Of a stretch of 64,000 nt of DNA, positions 31,037 to 41,356 are shown piece after piece. The notes under the pieces were generated by a model. That model ran no database searches. It was not told the DNA's origin and was given only the letters and a program-made list of their open reading frames with translations. Each line of letters opens with the position of its first letter. Position 1 is the first letter of the stretch. The DNA is from Haematococcus lacustris (lineage: Eukaryota; Chlorophyta; Chlorophyceae; Chlamydomonadales; Haematococcaceae): assembly GCA_030144725.1 (NCBI GenBank), contig JASKMD010000021.1:1509768-1573767 (forward strand), written 5' to 3'. Position numbers and translations under genes: made by a program.

Positions 31037-31696
31037 TAGCGCCCCTTCCCTCCCCTCCCCTCCCTCCCCCACCACCACCTCCTTCATCACCCTACCACAA
31101 GAAGCAGGTGCATGGAGCGCAAGAGCAGCCAGGAGCTGCAGCCATGGAGGCGCTGCCAGGTAGGTATAGAAGTGGCGCTAGCAAAGAGTGAGTGGCCAAC
31201 CCCTGCACATGGGTGGTCCGATGCCCAGCCTAACCGCAAAGATGCCCATTGTTTACTGCAGGTCCCACGGTCAGCCCTTCCCTCTTCCCCCCTTCCTCCT
31301 TCCCCCTTCCCCCTCCCCTCCCCTGTCCCACCACCTCCAAGCCTGGCACCCCACCTACCTCCCGCCTTTCCCACCCCCCGCCCCACGACACACGCTGCAG
31401 CCCTCTCCCTACCCTACCCTTGGCGTAGCAGCCCTCTCCCTACCCTACCCTTGGCGTAGCAGCCCTCTCCCTACCCTACCCTTGGCGTAGCAACCTGGAG
31501 CGGGCAGCTTGGAGTGGGATCCAGTAGTAGCAGCCCACCCAGCCCACCCTGGCCATGCCATGCCCACACACCACAATGACCCTACCCATCCCTCTCAAAA
31601 GGGATAGTTGAGCGCTTGGGTGGTTGTCAGCCCGTGCTTGTTGTCCTCGTCATCTTGCCGCCTTGTTGCGATGTTGTTGTGTTGTCACCTTGTTGG

Positions 31697-31972
31697 GGTG
31701 TGGTGTGGTGTGGTGTGGTGTGGTGTGGTGTGGTGTGGTGTGGTGTGGTGTGGTGTGGTGTGGTGTGGTGTGGTGTGGTGTGGTGTGGTGTGGTGTGGTG
31801 TGGTGTGGTGTGGTGTGGTGTGGTGTGGTGTGGTGTGGTGTGGTGTGGTGATGTGTGGTGATGTGTGGTGATGTGTGGTGATGTGTGGTGATGTGTGGTG
31901 ATGTGTGGTGATGTGTGGTGATGTGTGGTGATGTGTGGTGATGTGTGGTGATGTGTGGTGATGTGTGGTGAT
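31697..31972. repeat. Two-phase array (TGTGG)n then (TGATGTGTGG)n
   Basis: About 30 perfect TGTGG/GGTGT pentamers to about 31850 are followed by about 12 decamers TGATGTGTGG, a derived repeat in which every second pentamer carries an extra A change. Confidence 0.95.
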
Positions 31973-32485
31973 GGTGATGCATGTTTAACCTGAGTGATGG
32001 TGATGGTGTGTGATGATGGTGATGGTGTGTGGTGTCACCTTCTTGTTGTGTTGTGTCGTTGCTACCTTGTCACATCGTAGGGAGGTGTTATTATCATTGG
32101 GTGCATCAATGCATGTGCTTAGCATAGCCATATTGAGGTGTTGTGGAGTGATGGTGCATCGAGACATGTGCTTGCAAGTCCCGTAGCGAGGTGTTGCGGG
32201 ATGTTTGGGTATCCACACATGTGTTTTGCGGGGATGTTGCGGGATGTTTGGGTCGTCAATGCATGTGTTTTGCGGGGATGTTGCGAGGTGTTGCGGGGTG
32301 TTGGGTCGTCAATACATGTGTTTAGCGGGGATGTTGCGGGGTGTTTTGGGTGTCAATACATGTGTTTTGCGGGGGTGTAGCAAGGTGTTGCGGGGTGTTT
32401 GGTGGTCAATACATGTGTTTTGCGGGGGTGTTGCGGGATGTTTGGGTGTCAATGCATGTGCTTTGCGGATGTAAGAGTCGATGAA

Positions 32486-32870
32486 ATAGTCGACATCTGT
32501 GCAGATGAAGCAACGACATCTGCACAGCCAAGCCGCGAATGTAATAGTCGACATCTGTGCAGATGCTACAAACAACATCTGCACAGCCAAGGCTCGAATG
32601 TAATAGTCGACATCTGTGCAGATGTCGTCGTTAGCAGCTGCACAGATGTCGGTAACAACATCTGCACAGCCAAGCATTGAATGTAAAAGTCGACATCTGT
32701 GCAGATGTCGTCGTCAGCAGCTGCACAGATGTTGGTCTCGATTTACGACATCTGTGCAGATGTCGACTTCCCGCAGCTGCACAGATGTTGACATCGCCTG
32801 CATCTGTGCAGATGTCGACTATCAGCAGCTGTGCAGATAAAGGACAACCGACATCTGTGCAGATTGCTTG
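32486..32870. repeat. Right CATCTGTGCAGATG array, inverted
   Basis: GTCGACATCTGTGCAGATG and ARCATCTGCACAGCCAAG units. The predominant centre TGTGCA is the complement of TGCACA in the left array, so the arrays converge on the core. Confidence 0.9.
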
Positions 32871-33011
32871 GTTATGAAATTCGCGGCCCATTTGCGTTGC
32901 AACGGATGCACGGAGTTACGTAAGACTTGTACCGTTCGAACGGCCTTCTACTCTAGTTTTCAATGGGCTATGGTCGGCCCAATCGCGACCGGTCCTTGTT
33001 TATCATGAGTG

Positions 33012-34514
33012 TTCAGTCGTTGTTCGTATGTGTTCCTGCATTTTCTCTCGCAGCGGGATCGCGTCGTCGTTGTCTCCTGAGGGCCAGTACGTGGCTACGA
33101 TGGTAAGCTCTTCGCATTTGTGCTGGCGTAGGGTCAGGAGCACGCATCGAGTGTTTACTTGCGCGTCTGTGCACGGCGGTAGCATAGTGGCATGCGTCTG
33201 GATAGCAAGGTCGTGCTTGATGCCTATGAGTACCTCGCTGTGGCCTCGGTGGCGGTGGACAATATAGTTGGGCATAACTCGTTTTAGCCATCCGCAGCTG
33301 GGGTTATTGCTCTTTGGTTGGGTCATAGTCTCAGTGAGAATCAGAATGTCCGGGCTCTGCGTGTGCACTAGGTGTAGGACATCTTTTCTGGACCTGTGGA
33401 GGCCTCTGACGTTGAAGGTAGTGAGGGTGATGGTTGTCCGGCTAGGTGTGGGCTGTGGCATCTGGCTTGGGAGGGTATTGCGTTGGCTTTGGGCTGTTGT
33501 GTCTTCAGGTGGGTTAGCTGTTTGGTAGGCGGTAGGGGGCAGGGTGGGGGCTACATTGAGGTATTGGTACATTGAAGTCTGCGTGTGCGTGTCTCTAGGC
33601 AGAGCCCTGGGTTTAGGTCGCCGTATGGTGCTGCAACTGGTGGGACGTGATGATGCGGGCCGTGTAGTGTTGCGTTGCGTGGTAGAAAGGGTAACCGTGC
33701 GTGCTGCTTGGCGGTTTGGCGGCTGCTGGGTGGGCTTAGCCGGTGGGTGGGCATCCTCCCGTGGCGTGTCTTTGCGCTTGGTGCTCGCTTGTTGTGAAGT
33801 GTCGGTTCTGGGTGTTGGCCGATCTGCATGGGGGCTGTATGCGGGTGTATCCCGGCCTAAGTTCGTGAGGTCCGCATAGGTGGTGCGTAGGTGTTGTTCC
33901 TGTTGCTCCGTTGTGGCGCGGGTGGTCGGGTCAGCCAGCCAGCATAAGGGCTCAATGAGGTTGGTGTTTTGCGCGGTCCCTTTTCTGATTTGGACAAGCC
34001 TGCCATGCAGCTGACTCCAGGCTGCCGGGGTGTCCAGCCGCTGTGGGTGGCCCCGTTCCGAGTCCAGCCAGTGCCAGGCGTTGTCCATGTGGCGGATGGT
34101 GGTGGCGTGGTTGTCGGTGAAAAGGATGGCAGCTACTGTGTTGGTGTGGCTGTCCGGCTTGCCGGTGGTCCCAGTGAGGAGCTCTTGAGTGATGCTGCCG
34201 TGGGGTAGCTCCTGTGTTGTTGGGCATAGGTGTAGGTCTTTATGGTAGTGGTATAGGTAGTGGTTGATGGTGGATATGGTAAAGTTGCCTTGGTCGTGGT
34301 AGATGTGTGGGAGATTGTTTTGTAGTGGGATTGGCCTATGCTCTTGCCTTGCCTTGGTGGCCAGGTCTTGGATGTGCGTGTCTAGTGTTTTGCAGTGGGT
34401 GATGACGTCTTCGGGGTTAATCATTGGTTCTCCCATGGCCATGTTAATGGCGTGCACCAAGCAACACTTCTTGTGTTGGCTTTCCCAGTAGGGCCTATGT
34501 GTTTTCCGGGGGTT
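33012..34514 (-). pseudogene. Dualen ORF: second Josephin-like domain and APE N-terminal half
   Basis: The frame opens upstream of the first ATG (34460), as shown by conserved YWESQHKKCCLVHAINMAMG immediately before and across it; the frame overlaps the end of the upstream ORF. CCLVHAIN and the later HATTIRHMDNAWHWLDSE fit the Cys and His/Asn boxes of Josephin-type cysteine proteases. After a Pro/Thr-rich linker comes APE endonuclease part 1 (LTTFNVRGLHRSRKDV, SPDILILTETM, EVLIGIKHDL, ATYWPSG). The frame ends at 33003 only because element 2 enters after TTTE; it continues at 29228. Role: target cleavage by APE; the protease role is unknown. Confidence 0.75.
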
Positions 34515-35574
34515 GGTGGGCCCTGGCCTTGCCCCGATGCATGCCGCTGCCGTTGTGAAGGTGTGGTTTGAGGTGCTGATGATAGGCCCAAGCTGTCATA
34601 GGTGCTGTGGGGTGCGAGATAGTGGTAATAGTTTGTATCTCGCAGGCTGAATGGTACGCGCGATTGCCGGTGACCCGCAGCGGTGTAGGGGTCGTCGCTT
34701 CGGAGTCAAGGAGGTACCATTTATCGTTGTGTTTCCTGATCGCCATGCTGTGGGCGGGGGCTTTGCACAGGAAGGCGGTGATGCCGTGGGTTTCGGCAAG
34801 GGCGTCGAGGTGGCGGGTCGACCAGTCCCTTCCAGTTTTAAGGTGCGCCACTGTGTGTGTGCTGAGGCCGTAGTGTGATGTCAGGTAGAGGTTAACGACT
34901 GTGTCGTTGCACGCGCCTTGTTCGTCTCTGGCAAGCGCCCACATCTGGTCGCCTTGTCGCGCGTTGAGTTCCGAAGTGTGGAAGTTGGCCAAGTCTTGGT
35001 TACTTAACCATGGGTGTCCTACTACCATGTTCAGGGCATGGATTTGGCAATGGTGGGCTACTTGTTTCTCAAAGTAGGGTCCCTCAGGGCCAGGGTTTGG
35101 TTCTATGTCACCTGCTGCCATGAGCAGCCAGCCGATGTGTGTGAGGTAGTTAATGGCTCCCATGGTCAACCTCTTAATGTTGTCGGTGGTGTAGGTCGTG
35201 TGTGTGTTAGTACGGAAGGTCATGTATGCCTGGATGGTTGTGTTGTACTGGTTTATGGTATAGGTTTTGTTGTTAGTCCTTCCCGTTAGGTAGGTGTGGG
35301 TCTGGTGGGCCAGGTGTCCTATGGTTACCCACCCGCTGCTGGTGCCATCTATATTGTGTAGCCAGTTGTAGGCAGTGGTGTGGGCCGTGGCTTGTAGTTT
35401 AGTGAGATTCTTGCGTTGTTTTCTCATGCATTTGTGAGACTCTGTTTTGGTGGGTGGCTGGGGGTGGTGACGCCCAGCTCGTATCATTATCCACATGATA
35501 ATGCCCATGGTGACGATGTCTATCATAGGGCATGTCTGGGTGTTGTGAAGGGGTTCCCAATTTGCATGTCCCAT
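34495..35574 (-). CDS. Dualen ORF with 2A motif and Josephin-like cysteine protease domain
   Basis: 359 codons. Residues 148-163 read GWLLMAAGDIEPNPGP, which contains the DxExNPGP core of 2A ribosome-skipping peptides. A nascent chain should therefore be released at NPG/P and a new protein start with PEGPYFEKQ. What follows is Josephin-like: FEKQVAHHCQIHALNMVVG (Cys176, His179), then HSMAIRKHNDKWYLLDSE (second catalytic region). The upstream 147 residues are hydrophilic and His/Thr-rich with no known domain. The frame overlaps the repeat-containing frame (35523) by 52 bp and the next frame by about 20 bp, so shifts or sequencing indels separate the parts. An OTU-type protease has been reported in Dualen elements; the boxes seen here look more Josephin-like. 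Confidence 0.7.
   Translation of the reverse strand: MGHANWEPLHNTQTCPMIDIVTMGIIMWIMIRAGRHHPQPPTKTESHKCMRKQRKNLTKLQATAHTTAYNWLHNIDGTSSGWVTIGHLAHQTHTYLTGRTNNKTYTINQYNTTIQAYMTFRTNTHTTYTTDNIKRLTMGAINYLTHIGWLLMAAGDIEPNPGPEGPYFEKQVAHHCQIHALNMVVGHPWLSNQDLANFHTSELNARQGDQMWALARDEQGACNDTVVNLYLTSHYGLSTHTVAHLKTGRDWSTRHLDALAETHGITAFLCKAPAHSMAIRKHNDKWYLLDSEATTPTPLRVTGNRAYHSACEIQTITTISHPTAPMTAWAYHQHLKPHLHNGSGMHRGKARAHQPPENT
35086..35133 (-). promoter_or_regulatory. 2A ribosome-skipping motif
   Basis: Codes GWLLMAAGDIEPNPGP; the invariant D-x-E-x-N-P-G-P is complete. Known from picornaviruses and from some non-LTR retrotransposons (trypanosome L1Tc, sea-urchin elements). It lies exactly between an uncharacterised N-terminal part and the protease-like domain. 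Confidence 0.85.
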
Positions 35575-38500
35575 GGGGGTTGCAGATTGGCAACAATGTG
35601 GAGGGCCCCCTTACAGTTCACAGGCAGGTGGTGGTGGGGCTTGGCGCCATGTCTATTGTCAGCCTGCGTGTCATCATAGTCAGTTGACATCTTTGTGACA
35701 GCCAGCTTGTAGTGCATGGCTGTAGCGGTCAGGGCTGGCAGGTGGTGGTGGGGCTGGGCGCCATGTCTATTGTCAGCCTGCATGTCAGCATGGTTAGTTG
35801 GCATCTCTGTGACAGCCAGCTGGTCATGCAAGGCTGTAGCGGTCAGGGCTGGCAGGTGGTGGTGGGGCTGGGCGCCATGTCTATTGTCAGCCTGCATGTC
35901 AGCATGGTTAGTTGGCATCTCTGTGACAGCCAGCTGGTCATGCAAGGCTGTAGCGGTCAGGGCTGGCAGGTGGTGGTGGGGCTGGGCGCCATGCCTATTG
36001 TCAGCCTGCATGTCAGCATGGTTAGTTGGCATCTCTGTGACAGCCAGCTGGTCATACAAGGCTGTAGCGGTCAGGGCTGGCAGGTGGTGGTGGGGCTGGG
36101 CGCCATGTCTATTGTCAGCCTGCATGTCAGCATGGTTCATTGGCATCTCTGTGACAGCCAGCTGGTCATGCAAGGCTGTAGCGGTCAGGGCTGGCAGGTG
36201 GTGGTGGGGCTGGGCGCCATGTCTATTGTCAGCCTGCATGTCAGCATGGTTAGTTGGCATCTCTGTGACAGCCAGCTGGTCATGCAAGGCTGTAGCGGTC
36301 AGGGCTGGCAGGTGGTGGTGGGGCTGGGCGCCATGTCTATTGTCAGCCTGCATGTCAGCATGGTTAGTTATCATCTCTGTGACAGCCAGCTGGTCATGCA
36401 AGGCTGTAGCGGTCAGGGCTGGCAGGTGGTGGTGGGGCTGGGCGCCATGTCTATTGTCAGCCTGCATGTCAGCATGGTTAGTTGGCATCTCTGTGACAGC
36501 CAGCTGGTCATGCAAGGCTGTAGCGGTCAGGGCTGGCAGGTGGTGGTGGGGCTGGGCGCCATGTCTATTGTCAGCCTGCATGTCAGCATGGTTCATTGGC
36601 ATCTCTGTGACAGCCAGCTGGTCATGCAAGGCTGTAGCGGTCAGGGCTGGCAGGTGGTGGTGGGGCTGGGCGCCATGTCTATTGTCAGCCTGCATGTCAG
36701 CCTGCATGTCAGCATGGTTAGTTGGCATCTCTGTGACAGCCAGCTGGTCATGCAAGGCTGTAGCGGTCAGGGCTGGCAGGTGGTGGTGGGGCTAGGCGCC
36801 ATGCCTATTGTCAGCCTGCATGTCAGCATGGTTAGTTGGCATCTCTGTGACAGCCAGCTGGTCATGCAAGGCTGCAGCGGTCAGGGCTGGCAGGTGGTGG
36901 TGGGGCTGGGCGCCATGTCTATTGTCAGCCTGCATGTCAGCATGGTTAGTTGGCATCTCTGTGACAGCCAGCTGGTCATGCAAGGCTGTAGCGGTCAGGG
37001 CTGGCAGGTGGTGGTGGGGCTGGGCGCCATGTCTATTGTCAGCCTGCATGTCAGCATGGTTAGTTGGCATGTCTGTGACAGCCAGCTGGTCATGCAAGGC
37101 TGTAGCGGTCAGGGCTGGCAGGTGGTGGTGGGGCTGGGCGCCATGTCTATGGCCAGCCTGCATGTCTGCATGGTTAGTTGGCATCTCTGTGACAGCCAGC
37201 TGGTCATGCAAGGCTGTAGCGGTCAGGGCTGGCAGGTGGTGGTGGGGCTGGGCGCCATGTCTATTGTCAGCCTGCATGTCAGCATGGTTAGTTATCATCT
37301 CTGTGACAGCCAGCTGGTCATGCAAGGCTGTAGCGGTCAGGGCTGGCAGGTGGTGGTGGGGCTGGGCGCCATGTCTATTGTCAGCCTGCATGTCAGCATG
37401 GTTAGTTGGCATCTCTGTGACAGCCAGCTGGTCATGCAAGGCTGAAGCGGTCAGGGCTGGCAGGTGGTGGTGGGGCTGGGCGCCATGTCTATTGTCAGCC
37501 TGCATGTCAGCATGGTTAGTTGGCATCTCTGTGACAGCCAGCTGGTCATGCAAGGCTGTAGCGGTCAGGGCTGGCAGGTGGTGGTGGGGCTGGGCGCCAT
37601 GTCTATTGTCAGCCTGCATGTCAGCCTGCATGTCAGCATGGTTAGTTGGCATCTCTGTGACAGCCAGCTGGTCATGCAAGGCTGCAGCGGTCAGGGCTGG
37701 CAGGTGGTGGTGGGGCTGGGCGCCATGTCTATTGTCAGCCTGCATGTCAGCATGGTTAGTTGGCATCTCTGTGACAGCCAGCTGGTCATGCAAGGCTGTA
37801 GCGGTCAGGGCTGGCAGGTGGTGGTGGGGCTGGGCGCCATGTCTATTGTCAGCCTGCATGTCAGCATGGTTAGTTGGCATCTCTGTGACAGCCAGCTGGT
37901 CATGCAAGGCTGTAGCGGTCAGGGCTGGCAGGTGGTGGTGGGGCTGGGCGCCATGTCTATTGTCAGCCTGCATGTCAGCATGGTTAGTTGGCATCTCTGT
38001 GACAGCCAGCTGGTCATACAAGGCTGTAGCGGTCAGGGCTGGCAGGTGGTGGTGGGGCTGGGCGCCATGTCTATTGTCAGCCTGCATGTCAGCATGGTTC
38101 ATTGGCATCTCTGTGACAGCCAGCTGGTCATGCAAGGCTGTAGCGGTCAGGGCTGGCAGGTGGTGGTGGGGCTGGGCGCCATGTCTATTGTCAGCCTGCA
38201 TGTCAGCATGGTTAGTTGGCATCTCTGTGACAGCCAGCTGGTCATGCAAGGCTGTAGCGGTCAGGGCTGGCAGGTGGTGGTGGGGCTGGGCGCCATGTCT
38301 ATTGTCAGCCTGCATGTCAGCATGGTTAGTTATCATCTCTGTGACAGCCAGCTGGTCATGCAAGGCTGTAGCGGTCAGGGCTGGCAGGTGGTGGTGGGGC
38401 TGGGCGCCATGTCTATTGTCAGCCTGCATGTCAGCATGGTTAGTTGGCATCTCTGTGACAGCCAGCTGGTCATGCAAGGCTGTAGCGGTCAGGGCTGGCA

Positions 38501-40859
38501 GGTGGTGGTGGGGCTGGGCGCCATGTCTATTGTCAGCCTGCATGTCAGCATGGTTCATTGGCATCTCTGTGACAGCCAGCTGGTCATGCAAGGCTGTAGC
38601 GGTCAGGGCTGGCAGGTGGGGGTGGGGCTGGGCGCCATGTCTATTGTCAGCCTGCATGTCAGCCTGCATGTCAGCATGGTTAGTTGGCATCTCTGTGACA
38701 GCCAGCTGGTCATGCAAGGCTGTAGCGGTCAGGGCTGGCAGGTGGTGGTGGGGCTGGGCGCCATGCCTATTGTCAGCCTGCATGTCAGCATGGTTAGTTG
38801 GCATCTCTGTGACAGCCAGCTGGTCATGCAAGGCTGCAGCGGTCAGGGCTGGCAGGTGGTGGTGGGGCTGGGCGCCATGTCTATTGTCAGCCTGCATGTC
38901 AGCATGGTTAGTTGGCATCTCTGTGACAGCCAGCTGGTCATGCAAGGCTGTAGCGGTCAGGGCTGGCAGGTGGTGGTGGGGCTGGGCGCCATGTCTATTG
39001 TCAGCCTGCATGTCAGCATGGTTAGTTGGCATCTCTGTGACAGCCAGCTGGTCATGCAAGGCTGTAGCGGTCAGGGCTGGCAGGTGGTGGTGGGGCTGGG
39101 CGCCATGTCTATGGCCAGCCTGCATGTCTGCATGGTTAGTTGGCATCTCTGTGACAGCCAGCTGGTCATGCAAGGCTGTAGCGGTCAGGGCTGGCAGGTG
39201 GTGGTGGGGCTGGGCGCCATGTCTATTGTCAGCCTGCATGTCAGCATGGTTAGTTATCATCTCTGTGACAGCCAGCTGGTCATGCAAGGCTGTAGCGGTC
39301 AGGGCTGGCAGGTGGTGGTGGGGCTGGGCGCCATGTCTATTGTCAGCCTGCATGTCAGCATGGTTAGTTGGCATCTCTGTGACAGCCAGCTGGTCATGCA
39401 AGGCTGTAGCGGTCAGGGCTGGCAGGTGGTGGTGGGGCTGGGCGCCATGTCTATTGTCAGCCTGCATGTCAGCATGGTTAGTTGGCATCTCTGTGACAGC
39501 CAGCTGGTCATGCAAGGCTGTAGCGGTCAGGGCTGGCAGGTGGTGGTGGGGCTGGGCGCCATGTCTATTGTCAGCCTGCATGTCAGCCTGCATGTCAGCA
39601 TGGTTAGTTGGCATCTCTGTGACAGCCAGCTGGTCATGCAAGGCTGCAGCGGTCAGGGCTGGCAGGTGGTGGTGGGGCTGGGCGCCATGTCTATTGTCAG
39701 CCTGCATGTCAGCATGGTTAGTTGGCATCTCTGTGACAGCCAGCTGGTCATGCAAGGCTGTAGCGGTCAGGGCTGGCAGGTGGTGGTGGGGCTGGGCGCC
39801 ATGTCTATTGTCAGCCTGCATGTCAGCATGGTTAGTTGGCATCTCTGTGACAGCCAGCTGGTCATGCAAGGCTGTAGCGGTCAGGGCTGGCAGGTGGTGG
39901 TGGGGCTGGGCGCCATGTCTATTGTCAGCCTGCATGTCAGCATGGTTAGTTGGCATCTCTGTGACAGCCAGCTGGTCATGCAAGGCTGTAGCGGTCAGGG
40001 CTGGCAGGTGGTGGTGGGGCTGGGCGCCATGTCTATTGTCAGCCTGCATGTCAGCATGGTTAGTTGGCATCTCTGTGACAGCCAGCCGGTCATGCAAGGC
40101 TGTAGCGGTCAGGGCTGGCAGGTGGTGGTGGGGCTGGGCGCAATGTCTATGGCCAGCCTGCATGTCTGCATGGTTAGTTGGCATCTCTGTGACAGCCAGC
40201 TGGTCATGCAAGGCTGTAGCGGTCAGGGCTGGCAGGTGGTGGTGGGGCTGGGCGCAATGTCTATGGCCAGCCTGCATGTCTGCATTATCAGTTGGCATCT
40301 CTGTGACATGCAACTCTGTGCGGGGCAGTAGGTCAGCATGGGAAGCATGTAAGGTTGTCCCCCGCAGCGGCCTGGGCTGGTCAGGGGGCTGTTCATCCTC
40401 CGTTTGGTTGCTGTGGGTGTGTGGGTGTCTGGTGCGGGGCAGCAGGTCAGCATTGAGAGCATGCAAGGCTGATCCCAATGGTGTCATGGGCTGGTCATTG
40501 GGCTGCTCCTGTTCTGGTTGGTTGATGTGGGTGTGTGGGTGCTTGGTGCTGGTAGCTAGCCAGCTGCTGCTCCTTGTGGTGTAGCACTGGGCACAGGTGT
40601 GGTCGTCAGGCACAGTCTCATTCAGGCTAGTGCACGGACCTCTGTCAATGCAGCAAATACCTTTCTTGGCGAGCTGGGGAATAGCGTTCCTGTGCCTTCT
40701 GGCTGGATGTCTAATGGCGTCTTGCAGAGCTTGCGTCTCCTGGGTTTTGTTGTCGACCTGGTGGTGGCATACAGACATTGGCATTTCCGCGTCTCGGCCA
40801 GTTAGGCTCGAGCGGGAGTACGTAATGGGAAACCAGGCAATTTGAGGCGTTCGAGTCAT
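35523..40859 (-). pseudogene. Dualen 5' ORF with about 40 copies of a 38-residue repeat
   Basis: The frame starts at 40859 with a non-repetitive region of about 100 residues containing CCIDRGPC and CAQCY pairs. Two diverged 38-residue units (KHPHTHINQPEQEQ ... ADLLPRT; RHPHTHSNQTEDEQ ... ADLLPRT) come next, then about 40 close copies of LAVTEMPTNHADMQADNRHG / AQPHHHLPALTATALHDQ. A CAG-to-TAG change stops it at 36792, after which the same frame runs on to 35523. Diverged units keep the 38-residue length, which supports this strand being the coding one, although other frames are open too. Function unknown; possibly an RNA-binding or structural leader protein of the LINE. Confidence 0.5.
35640..40290. 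repeat. 114-bp minisatellite with a 1.96-kb higher-order repeat
   Basis: The 114-bp unit (three-frame compatible) recurs about 40 times. Diagnostic variants recur at a constant distance of about 1,962 bp: the GTCATACAAG variant at 36052 and 38015, TTCATTGGC at 36137 and 38097, TTATCATCTC at 36368 and 38333, the 12-bp insertion CCTGCATGTCAG at about 36691 and 38656, and ATGGCCAGCC at 37149 and 39110. That equals 17 units plus two 12-bp insertions, duplicated once in tandem. Confidence 0.9.
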
Positions 40860-40905
40860 TTGAGGCCGATTGCATACTTGTAAATGTGCGAACTCAGTTG
40901 GGAAT

Positions 40906-41271
40906 TGTAATAGGATGCTTGCACATTTCAGGATGCATGGCTGAGAGCTATTTAATTTGCATTTCCGACTAGGCTGGGCAGTAGTGTTCTGCAGCTGCTG
41001 CTGCTACTGAAGCAGATCACATACTCTTGGATTAGCTTGAGCGAAGGCGTGAAGTCCTCCGGACTGACGACAAGCGATTCGGGCAGAGTTGGTCTCGGAA
41101 CTTTGCTTACAGAACTATGCCAGGGTCAGCTTAAGAAGACACCTCTCACTCCCTCTCATCCCATCACTTCAACCTGACAGTCCGGTGATAGCTATCCCGG
41201 TACATCACCGCATGCTCATGCAAAACGAAAAATACTACCGTTCATCCTGCATTCGAAATAGCACTGTTTCA
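40906..41271 (-). repeat. Gypsy 3' LTR
   Basis: 366 bp starting TGTAATAGGATGC and ending GCACTGTTTCA on the plus strand; same sequence as 46596-46961. Confidence 0.95.
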
Positions 41272-41356
41272 CTCTCCCCCACTCTGAAGAGCTCCGTCCC
41301 GGAGCGAGTCAGACAAACAAGCAAACAGGCAGGCAGGCATGCACAAGCAGAACAAG

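Larger units (their letters stand above)
30260..32480 (+). other. Core of CACTC element 2
   Basis: It holds splice-like modules (donor GTGAGTAG at 30816 with acceptor GCTGCAG ending 30890; donor GTGAGTGG at about 31189, CCCAGCCTAACCGC at 31238, acceptor ACTGCAG ending 31261). GGTTCAATGGTCCC or GGTCCCACGGTCAG and pyrimidine-rich tracts follow. Three copies of CCTACCCTTGGCGTAGCAGC lie at 31412-31490. From about 32040 a GTGTTGCGGGATGTTTGGGTCGTCAATGCATGTG-type repeat of about 60 bp occurs six to seven times. Homologous to 3280-3940 in element 1. No protein recognised. Confidence 0.55.
29231..33011. mobile_element. CACTC-terminated element 2 (3,781 bp) inside the LINE APE domain
   Basis: The right end CCTTGTTTATCATGAGTG (minus-strand reading CACTCATGATAAACAAGG) pairs with the left end AACTCAGGATAAATAAGG, whose first C has become A. 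TT at 29229-29230 is repeated at 33012-33013. Deleting the element and one TT gives the minus-strand codons ACT GAA CGT GCT CCC, so the APE frame reads TTTERAPGSLILAGDIN without a break. The architecture equals element 1: subterminal DNA, palindrome array, core, inverted palindrome array. The palindrome is unrelated (CATCTGCACAGATG). No transposase recognised. Confidence 0.78.
22690..40860 (-). mobile_element. Dualen/RandI LINE, long copy 1 (interrupted)
   Basis: The LINE reads on the minus strand from a repeat-rich leader near 40860 to a (CTT)n tail at 22690. Protein parts in order are: 38-residue repeats, 2A motif plus Josephin-like domain, second Josephin-like domain, APE endonuclease, reverse transcriptase, PHD finger, RNase H, CCHC finger and PD-(D/E)xK endonuclease. 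The two endonuclease types together define the Dualen clade. CACTC element 2 (3.78 kb) lies within APE. Frames change at about 35570 and 34500, and one nonsense codon lies at 36792, so this copy is probably inactive. The exact 5' end is not determined. Confidence 0.8.

Noticed and set aside
35712..40584. Plus-strand frames of 577, 955 and 1258 codons over the 114-bp repeat
   Set aside because: They mirror the repeat; the minus frame has the non-repetitive N terminus and diverged units of conserved length, so it is preferred.
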